DNA of 64,000 nucleotides, from the NCBI GenBank assembly GCA_021234155.1, contig JAJEKV010000050.1, forward strand, positions 7,552,438 to 7,616,437, written 5' to 3'. The notes under the pieces are model-generated. The model had not been told where the DNA came from, did no database searches, and was given only the letters and a program-made list of their open reading frames with translations. Position numbers and translations under genes: made by a program. This DNA is from Isoetes taiwanensis (lineage: Eukaryota > Streptophyta > Lycopodiopsida > Isoetales > Isoetaceae). Shown one piece after another: positions 55,913 to 64,000 of this stretch (positions are counted from its first letter, which is position 1; each line of letters opens with the position of its first letter).

Positions 55913-56640
55913 TTTGAGTTTGAGTTTGATGTTGTGTTAGAAATGCCATTGTTAATACGTGTTTCAATATAGGAGGTTGCATAAAGCACGCATATTATTT
56001 AACAATCTCTAAAATCTTTGTTGGGCTAGCTAAGCCATAAATGTATACCATGCATTGAAAGGGATATCAGGGCGGCCAACATAACATTTACTACAATGTT
56101 TGAAGGAAGAAACTGTACACAGTATCAGCCTGTTCTTTCTGGACATGATATATAAACCATTTATACCTAGACCAAACAACAAAGAGCAAGGCCAATCCGT
56201 GAGGTTCATGTTGGCCTTTGCTTTAGCGTTTGTAACAAATCGATTTTCAAGTGAAAATGAAACGTGTCTAGTTTTCAAAGTGCAACTTGGTTTATATTCC
56301 TGTGTATTATTATAGTTCTTTGTTGCCTTTTAAGCATATTTTTTAACAATAATCAAAATACGCCTCATGCAAATCACGAAACAATAAATACAGAGGACTA
56401 TCATAATTAGCTCAGTTATTGGTCCAAATGCAACCCATTATTGCATTTAGACGCATAAACGTGCTTCCAGCAAAAGAATAGAATTTTAGACTAATAAATA
56501 TCAACATGTTAATACAATAAATTAGCACTCTACTGGAATTCCACTCCTTCCTTTCAGATTTGTCTACACTTTGGGGATCAATATGCCAAAAGAACCTCGC
56601 AATATAAAACAGATTCATGCAACTTCAAATCTAAGAAAAA
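55913..56640. other. Non-coding stretch
   Basis: AT-rich; no gene recognised. Short plus and minus frames have no motif. Confidence 0.4.
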
Positions 56641-56659
56641 TCTACGAAAAAACAAGAAT

Positions 56660-59310
56660 TTACCTTCTTATATGAGGGTCTGGTGGATTGTTCATCATGT
56701 ACCAGTTCATGAAATCGACAATGTCTTTGGCACGCTCCAATTTCCAGGACTCATACTTCAATTGCTCTCTTGCCAAAACCCTTTTCAATATTGCACCTTG
56801 TCCATCATGTTCTCCTTTGCCATGAGAACCTGCAAAGAAATTCCACTCATACTCAATTCCTTCACTACACACATAGTTCCTTCCTAAATACCGTAAAGGC
56901 CTTGCTCCTTTAAACCGGGATGTGCAACCATCACTCAAAAAATATGTTTCTTGTACTCAATGTTCTCGTGCTCTAAGCCACCAAGATGTACTTTCAAGCA
57001 ATGTTGTACAAACTCGGTGCTATGCTCCCTCATCATCCAAATATAAAATTGCACTTCCTTTATAATTCTCCTCCGATTAGTGCCGATGGTCTCCTCGACT
57101 TCTCTTCTTCTTTCTTTTCACTTATCCCGCCAGCTTCTCTTTGCTCGCTTCTTTAACTTCCATCTCCTCTATCTCAGGCTTTGGGTTGCATGTCTATATG
57201 TGATATGAACCGACTGAGGCCTGGTCCGGTGTGCCGCTGGCAAGATTGTGCCTCCCTCTAATTTTAAAACTGTAATTTTCAGCAAAGTCAATTACAGAGA
57301 CAATTGCATCTTCGTGAAAGGTATCCAAACACGCCCCGAATTGCTTTGCTCCCCGTGTGCCACATAATTGTGTGTGACAAATTGTACCATTGTCTTGAGG
57401 CATGCTTCATGAACTCCAGGCGCACTCTGGTTCTTGTATGCAAGTTTTGTTACTTTTGCTTGGTTTCCTCCCTCCCATTTTTTTCTTAGTCTCCTTCATG
57501 TATCCAACTTCTTGTCGATTTCGCACCATGAACAATTACATGGGTTTTGCGCTTTGTTTAAAAGCATGTTACACGAGCACAATTTAATTCTTTGCTGATT
57601 TCGGACCATGAACAATTCCGTAGGTTTGCGCTTTGTTTAAAAAGCATGTTACACGAAAGCACAATTTAATTAAGCCAAATGTAATATCTTTTCAAACTGT
57701 TTCCACTCCACCTTGTAATCGGTTTCCATCTTTTCCTTAGGACAAAAAGCAAACCTTTTATAACACCACAATTAAAGTTACCGAAAAGAATATCTTTAAA
57801 CATCATAACATTGAAGAGACAAACTTAAGAGTACCTTTTCAGCCCACAATCTTTGCATGCCAACTGCAGACATTGATGTTTGTGCCATTCTTCATCTTCT
57901 TCTTTAGAGCAGACCATTTGCCTCCAAAAATCACTAGTGGATTTATAGACATGGTTCTTGGCACTACAGAAGTTACCATCACCACAAACAGCACAATTAC
58001 AATTGCATTCTTTGTGCACCCCATTTGGATCTGCTTCGATTTTGTTGAGTGCTTGCATCACATACTCAAAGTGCATGTGATATTGGCGTTAAATGTGTCT
58101 CTCTTTCTTTTAAACGCCTCACAAAAGATGGCTTGACAATTCAAAAGTGCTACCGTGGAAATCTTCATTTCATTGAATTCCTTTTTGAAGGCCATGTAAA
58201 ATTGCAACTATAAACAAAGCAGAAATACAGAGTTACAACAAAAATTAAAAGCAGCAATATAGTAAAGCGTAACAAGCAAAGAAAACATATAAAGCATAAT
58301 AATTACCCGAGAAATTTCAAGCAGTTGTATTGATGATCAATTTTTTCACCATCTTTTGTAACAAACTTTCTCACATGCTTCCCGTATGGTGAGACTCTTG
58401 TGTTTTCTCATCGTAACTTGTAAAATGTAATTTTTAACCTCATCGCTTATTGCATCCGATCTCTTTTTCCTTGAAAACATTGACCACGGACCACATTCTT
58501 GTTCTCGCCATTACTCTTCTTCTTCCGTTTCTCGCAACAAATGATTTTCTTGAAACATGAAGGAGACGTGCAACCGCAGACCGGTTGGTTTTGTTTGTCG
58601 TTGAAGATACCATTTGCAATGTCGACTTTCTTGCTTGCATTATATCCGCCTCTTCCTTAGTTTCTTTTTTATGGATTGAGTGTCTCTTAAACATTTCTAA
58701 TTACATTCTTCATGATCTTGCTTTGATCATGATCAACAAAATCCACCTCCAAAGGGCAATTTCTTCTTCACTCTCTTCACAAATCTATGCACCACCGCTG
58801 CCTTATCCCCCTTCTTTCAAAGGCTTTGTGATATTATTGAAATAATCGTCCAAACTCTTGGACAATTCTTGAAGCCTTTCTCGCACTCAAGCTCTTTGCC
58901 AACTTGAGGTCGGATATTTTCTTTCTCCCACTCCCTATCTCTTTTCCTCTCGCCTAGATTGCCTTCTTCTCTCGGCTTGAATTTCCCGAAAATTTGAAGT
59001 CGCTTTTCTTCATCTAAATCGATGTTGATTGATCCATTTAGAATCGTGTTGTACGAGAATTGTGTTGTACAGAGAAACCGTACTTGCACAAAGAAAATTC
59101 TCGTTGAGGGGTACAACACCGATCATGCTTCCCACCATAGCCAAATCCTATTCACTCTCCACGCCATCTCACAACAACCCCGCCAAATTGATTCTCTATC
59201 GAATTTGATTTTATGGGTAGCCATGTCATCGATCCTAAGCAATTTGCTAAAAACGGATCATCGCGTTCCCGCTCTCCAAGCACCTCCAAGCCACAATGGA
59301 CCAAGCACCT
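56660..59310 (-). pseudogene. Decayed transposase-like gene with SDGC and HGKG motifs
   Basis: Minus-strand blocks in order: RLQIFGKFKPREEGNLGERK (about 58980-58921) and ENIRPQVGKELECEKGFKNC in the N-terminal part; a Lys/Arg/Cys-rich segment (58440-58694) running into SDEVKNYILQVTMRKHKSLT; a Cys/His zinc-binding-like region (57825-58076: CNCNCAVCGDGNFC, then EEWHKHQCLQLACKDCGL); VIDFAENYSFKIRG (about 57270-57310); and SDGCTSRFKGARPLRYLGR, WNFFAGSHGKGEHDGQGA, ILKRVL (56690-56940). Asp residues in IDFAEN, SDGC and the HGKG-HDG block look like an RNase-H-fold active site. I recall this layout from unnamed transposon-like proteins in plants and animals. Stops and spacers show decay or introns. 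Confidence 0.6.
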
Positions 59311-59985
59311 AAAAAGCAAATAAGGCCCGCATCCAGACGGGTGCTTTTGTACCCCAATATCTAACTTAGACCCTAATACGAATTAATATAGAGGCAAAAA
59401 TTTTCCACTCACATTCATTTGAATTTCTTAATTCCTTTTCTTTTCCTTTCGCCATCTCAAATAGATATTATCGAAGCAAACTTGGACTGAGAAGTGAAAA
59501 ACACCGGTGGCGAATGCCGCCGCGATAAATCCTTGTAATGATTATATCTAGTGATTATGAACACACTGCACCTTAGCTCCATCAAAAAATTTACACGAGG
59601 TGCCTATGTTATGCATTCTTGCTCCAATTGTTGTATATGGGTCAATAGGAGAAGGCATGCATAACACGGGCACCCTATGTCAATTTTGCAAATGAAACCA
59701 AGGTTCTTACTGTGTCGAAGCAGTATGGATTTTAGCATTTGAAGAACAGGGTATATACATGTTAGAAGTAAAGCAATTCATACTAGAAATAATAGACTTA
59801 CTTGATATTAGACAAATTCATAGTGGTATGATCTACTGGAGCAATAGATGAAACTAAAAAAAACAAGCAGATCTCAATAGATATGAAAGCACAATGCGCC
59901 TTGAGTAACTGGGAATACTAAGAACTGTCATCACCTATAGTTGCACGAAGGTTCACCAGGGATTTCTGTGAGCGTCGAGAAGAAA
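59311..59985. other. Non-coding junction to gypsy element 2
   Basis: No gene recognised. The gypsy sequence to the right breaks off inside RNase H at about 59985. Two GCATAACA(T/C)-type phrases with GTGCCTATG / GGGCACC around 59600-59680 form a loose inverted pair. Confidence 0.35.
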
Positions 59986-61030
59986 GCGCCTGACACAAAG
60001 AATGTGAAAGAATAATTTTTCTCAGCAGGATTGAGCTTCCGACTGACAAATCAGATGGGTTTATCTTGGTGTGGTGCATGTTCCTGAGCCAAAACAGCAC
60101 CATCAGCAAATGCGGAGACATCACATGAACATGAAATAGCTTATTCCATTGAGGTGGGACAAGAACAGGAGCCTGCTTGAGCAGAACCTTTAATTCCTGA
60201 AAGGCAGCTTCAGCTTTGGGGTTCCAAGCCCAAGTAGATTTATGACCCATGAGTTCGTGAATAGGATTAGCTTTGGCACTAAACCTAAAATGAAAGTAGC
60301 ATAATAGTTGATTTTACTAATAAAGGACGTAGTTTTCGTGATATTCCATGAGCTTTTAGTATGCAACTGATTTTGGCATGATCTGTGGTGATGCCATGAT
60401 GGCTAACCACATGTCCCAAAAGAACACCGGAAGTGACACAAAAAGTACACTTTTCTGGATTGAGATGATGCCAGATTCATCATATTTTTTTTTACAAAAG
60501 AAGCTTTAATTTGGAGAGATGATCATCCATAGTATTATATGTAGAAAAGTCATCTTGGAAGACTTGAAGAAAAACATTATTTTTCATATAATCTTGAAAA
60601 ACAGAAAGCATAATGCTTTGAAAAAGTGAAGGAAAATTGGATAATCCAAAAGATACCACTTTTTTTAGGCATAAGTGCCCAATGGCGTGGTGAAAATGTT
60701 CAATTGATCTTTCGATTTAATGGAGATCTAATTGCAGCCTGAAAAACCATCCATGAAAGAATACATTTCATAGCCTGCAACCTCTTCAAGGACCTGATCT
60801 ATGAAGGGAAGGAAAAAATAGCCATATTCAAGAGTCCCATATTAAGTTTGTGGCAATCCACACAAATGAGAATCTTGCCATTGTGCTTGAGGGCAATAAT
60901 AGTTGAGCTTACCCACTCGTAATGCCCGACTTAGAAATGAGGCCGCAAACCAAGGAAGCTTGTCAATTTCGGCCTTCACTGATCATGATAGTTGGGGTTG
61001 AGTTTGTACTGTCATTGCTAGATTGAGCGT
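59985..61030 (-). pseudogene. RT and RNase H of gypsy element 2 (truncated)
   Basis: Minus-strand RT motifs: the EEVAGYEMYSFMDGF-like block near 60760, KNNVFLQVFQDDFSTYNTMD near 60530-60590 with the FQDD box, and DHLSKLKLL. RNase H begins WAWNPKAEAAFQELKVLLKQ then APVLVPPQWNKLFHVHV (60125-60250); the catalytic-Asp region is shifted out of frame there. The domain ends abruptly after the equivalent of the SPAE-NYS block. Compared with element 1, the FQDD box is the same, supporting it as the family state. Confidence 0.8.
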
Positions 61031-61809
61031 GGCTCAGAGTTGGAATGTTTGAATTTCTTAAAAAGACTGAGTGTGATGTCGATAAGGAGTAGGAAGGCAA
61101 GCAAGAAGATGAATACGATGTTGATTACCTCGATCCACGATTTTAACTTTAGGAGTTTGGATGTGAGATATTATATCTGCATCTGTAGTGTGGGCAGGGG
61201 ACGAAGCAACACATGTGATTTAGCCATGGCAGTTGTGAAAAATAAAGGTTGTTGATCCGAAGGAACATTAAGTTGATGAAAAGAGAGAGCATCTTCCTTT
61301 CGTTTTGTCGTCGAAGGAAGGTACATGATCAAAGAGGTGCATCAGCTGGACTTGATGGTATGGTGATAAGTAGGGATCAACAAGCGTGGCTATAGCTTGA
61401 TCGTTGAAAAGACCCATCTCAGCCCAAGGGTTTTTCTCTTCAGGCTAAGGAAGAGCAGGACTCTCAAGAGTGGCTTCCTCCACTTTATACGTATTGTGAG
61501 TCACACATCATCTGATTCACTATCTGAGAATCAATTAAAATGATTTTTTTTGTTTCTAAGTTATAGTGGTATTGAGAGTGCCATCTATGATGATGAGCTT
61601 ATCAGTGGCCCAATAATGGATGCTTTTAGATTTTTAAAGAAATGGATGACAAACCAGCATGTCACAATTGCATGAATCTTCACATGCTTTTCAGACTCCA
61701 AATTCCAAAGGAAATTTAAGATCTTCAATACTGATTGTGAGTTTGGAAATAATTTCCTGAGGTCGTGTGATGTGACCATTTCTAATTTGATCTCATAAGG
61801 AGCCGTATA

Positions 61810-62330
61810 TAACTGTTTGATCCCAAGTTAATGTCGTAACTTGTCCTTGATGAGGCTGACAGCACTTTCACCGTCAATATGTACATGATTAACTTGATGA
61901 TTTTCCACAGTGGCGTGAACAATAGGCATGGAAGTTGCAATTGCACGAACTAAAACAGTGAGCAAGGGAAGTTGTTCGCATAAGGCAAAATGGTAGATAA
62001 ACTGGGAGGAATCCTGATTTTGACAAGTTCCTACAGAACTTGTCAAACTGGAAGCTCCAACAGAACATGAGCCAAGGGGTGAGTAGGGTCCACTGGCGCA
62101 AGATCCTTGGGTAATAATGTCGAGACGTCATGCAAGAGCTCAACTTCAACAGCAATATTGAGATAGGGTCGGCTCCGTGAAGGTGGCATGGCTGTAGTTG
62201 GTTCCGCACATTGAGTAGTGGTGGCATGGATGTTAGCAACCTTGCATCCTTCAGCAGCTTGCATGCGACGGAGAATGCTTTGTCGAACTTTTAGCATGAC
62301 ATTCTGCATAAAATTCTTTAATTCGTGGTC
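61810..62330 (-). pseudogene. Protease and protease-proximal gag of gypsy element 2
   Basis: 62043-62309 reads KVRQSILRRMQAAEGCKVAN, then VEVELLHDVS, matching KVRQSILNLMQAAEGRTLAN and AAEVDLLKEVA of element 1. The protease block at 61828-62046 is TVLVRAIATSMPIVHATVEN, then HVHIDGESAVSLI, where the catalytic D-S/T-G is D-G-E, so it is inactive. Confidence 0.75.
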
Positions 62331-62339
62331 GAATTGGAC

Positions 62340-63950
62340 GATTTAAGAAGTTTCTCATGTGGAATAGCAGCAATGACATAGGTAGAATGTGTACCCTGAG
62401 GTATAAAAGTGTGTTGTCGCCTTTCGTGGGCATGGCGTGATACCAGACCGATCCAGTTAGATTGTTGCACAGGAGGATTAAGGGCACAATAAATCTCTTC
62501 TTGAGCTTGTTGCTCTTGAGAAGGTTGGACAGACGCCTGTTGTTGATACTATGGTTGCGGAGTGCGTAGAGGACGACAGATTCGAAGGTGGACCTTGTGT
62601 ACCTTTAGCAACCCAAAGTTGATAAGCTGTGAGGCGAATCGAAGTGGTTTGATTGGTGCCTGGAGAACGTGAGGGAGTTGAGAACACATAGTAGTGGTGT
62701 GACCCCATTCATGACAATTATAGCATTGAGCTTTAGTTGAATCAAAAAGGAGCACGTGAGGATTGACCTTGTTGTTGCTGTAGTTAAGATGATTACTGAT
62801 ATTATAGCTAAGGCGTGGTTTGGACTTGAAACATCATATTTTATTGAAAGGGTGTGGGATAAGCATGTATGCACTCCTTCATGCTGTAGTTGCACATGTT
62901 GCAACGTTTGCCATGAGGTGGGCCATTGGTGGTTGAGGTTGAGCAGAGTTTTGGGGAACTATAATGGATGACATAAATGGAAAAGGGACACCATGAGCAG
63001 TGTTGTTACGTACTTACCGTACCTGTACGGTACTGTAAGTATTTTACATATCATACCTCGTAACGTACCTCAGAGTTTTTAACGTACCGAAACGTTAAAA
63101 AGTGTTGTTATCGTACCTATAAAATATGTGCCGTACCTATAAAATATGTATAAAATATTACAATACCTTTAAAATACCTATAAAACACGTACCGTACCTA
63201 TAAAATACTTACCGTACTTGTGTTGAAAACTACCAAAATTTGACACAAAAACAATGCATTTTATTTAAGACGCGTCTGCACTACCTCAGTACCTGGTATG
63301 CTAAGTACTTGAAAGTTACCGTACACGTACGGATACAACACTGACCATGAGAGGAGATATTGATAGAATGATTGATAAGTTCAATGGCCTCTTCCAAAGT
63401 TCATAAGTACTCGGTCACGAGGCGAATAGCCGGTAGTAATCCTTGAAGGAACCATACGAGAATCTGACTCTTGGTGGGATATTTCCATCCAAAGTTTGCT
63501 ACCAGTTATAAGCAGGTGATCAGCAAAGTCACGCGCAGATTTCGTGATTTGTTATTACATGTCATTGCGTTACTTCAAGAGTCATTGGTCATTAGCAAGA
63601 GATCTATAATAAGCAAGAAAGGCAGTTTTCATGTCTTTCCAGCTTTGTTTCCAATGACTTTTATTGGCCATGAGCCATTGATGTGGAGCACCTTGCAGCG
63701 TGATGGAAAAAATGTGAAACTTAATCTGTGGCTGAGAATGTCCATTAAGAACAGTGAGGGCCTCAAATTTGTAAATACGACTTCAACACTCTGATCTGGA
63801 ATGTGTTTGCCTTTTGTAGTGCCGAAGATGGGATAAGGGAGTTTAAGATTTAGACTAATTGAAGCAGAGTGTCCTTAGTAGGAACAAACTGAATAGAAAA
63901 TTGAGTGAAAACAGTTAGGAACGGGCATTGAGTATCAAAACTGAGGTCAA
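62340..63950 (-). pseudogene. gag of gypsy element 2, interrupted by a MITE
   Basis: One zinc knuckle is intact (CYNCHEWGHTTTMC, about 62685-62725). The other, present as C-x2-C-x4-H-x4-C in element 1, reads GKRCNMCNYSMKEC here: the first Cys is Gly and the His is Tyr. The capsid part lies to the right of the nested MITE, with recognisable blocks in more than one frame (for example near 63640-63720, matching the PHQWLMSNKSHWKQ region of element 1). Confidence 0.7.
62998..63343. mobile_element. hAT-type MITE nested in gypsy 2, 346 bp
   Basis: Termini are CAGTGTTGT and ACAACACTG, inverted repeats with the CA(G/T)TG start common in hAT elements; the inverted match continues into TACGTAC / GTACGGAT. 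The insertion is flanked on both sides by ACCATGAG (62990-62997 and 63344-63351), a perfect 8-bp target duplication. The interior repeats ACCGTACCTATAAAATA(C/T) several times and has no coding capacity. gypsy gag sequence resumes on both sides. Confidence 0.92.
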
Positions 63951-64000
63951 TAAAAACAGTAGGAGGGGCAGTAGAAACTAGAATAGACGGATTTACAAAG

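Larger units (their letters stand above)
59985..64000 (-). mobile_element. Ty3/gypsy LTR retrotransposon 2, 3'-truncated, off right edge
   Basis: Same family as element 1, same strand, with the order gag (from beyond 64000 to about 62340), protease, RT and RNase H. Sequence similarity stops near 59985 inside RNase H, so integrase and the 3' LTR are missing. The copy is more decayed than element 1: stops occur in almost every domain, and one nucleocapsid knuckle has lost ligands. It also carries a nested hAT-type MITE (62998-63343). The right border lies outside the window. Confidence 0.88.

Overview
The window looks like nuclear DNA of a land plant with a large, transposon-filled genome. Evidence: Ty3/gypsy and LINE retroelements throughout, hAT-, Mutator- and Helitron-type DNA elements, and decayed copies of plant-type genes (a B-type cyclin-dependent kinase, a PDR-type ABCG transporter, a weak PPR match). 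Introns are visible in the kinase and transporter copies. A fern, lycophyte or bryophyte would fit, but that placement is inference. I see no intact, clearly functional cellular gene and no tRNA, rRNA or CRISPR array.

Layout. 1-6690: a decayed minus-strand Ty3/gypsy element (gag, protease, RT, RNase H, integrase all recognisable across frameshifts), with possible LTR sequence at the left edge. 7947-8531: a probable solo LTR with a 5-bp target duplication. 9131-9944: two unrecognised ORFs ending where a plus-strand LINE begins (LINE-A, about 9930-12410). A second plus-strand LINE of another family follows at once (LINE-B, about 12425-14999) and ends in a TTCTA pentamer tail. 16177-19010: minus-strand LINE-E with a poly(A) tail, same clade as LINE-A. 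19355-20790: a Mutator-like element with about 300-bp inverted termini and a 10-bp flanking duplication. 20930-21790: LINE-C fragment. 24836-25960: two kinds of tandem repeat. 26118-27935: minus-strand LINE-D with a pentamer tail.

28-42 kb is mostly non-coding with a degraded reading frame (28.7-29.2 kb), the CDKB-like kinase pseudogene (34.03-34.31 kb), a foldback MITE (35.3 kb), a TTCTAGAA-rich tract (36.2 kb), dispersed repeats (37.6 and 38.6 kb) and a PDR transporter pseudogene (40.4-41.9 kb, minus). 42349-42714 is a palindrome-based satellite. 44.9-46.7 kb holds a long decayed minus-strand coding region of unknown family. 46.9-47.42 kb is the 3' end of a LINE. 47.5-48.77 kb is an unrecognised three-exon gene or pseudogene. 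49.6-50.3 kb is a hAT transposase remnant. 52.5 kb is another LINE 3' end, 53.5 kb a Helitron-like 3' terminus, and 56.6-59.3 kb a decayed transposase-like gene with SDGC and HGKG motifs. 59.99-64.0 kb is a second copy of the same gypsy family, running off the right edge, with a 346-bp hAT-type MITE nested in its gag and a perfect 8-bp target duplication.

The genes do not form a pathway: the window is layered insertions and decay. The most unusual items are the LINE family with pentamer tails (at least six 3' ends here), the palindromic satellite, the SDGC/HGKG transposase-like gene, and the unknown coding regions at 44.9-46.7 and 47.5-48.8 kb.
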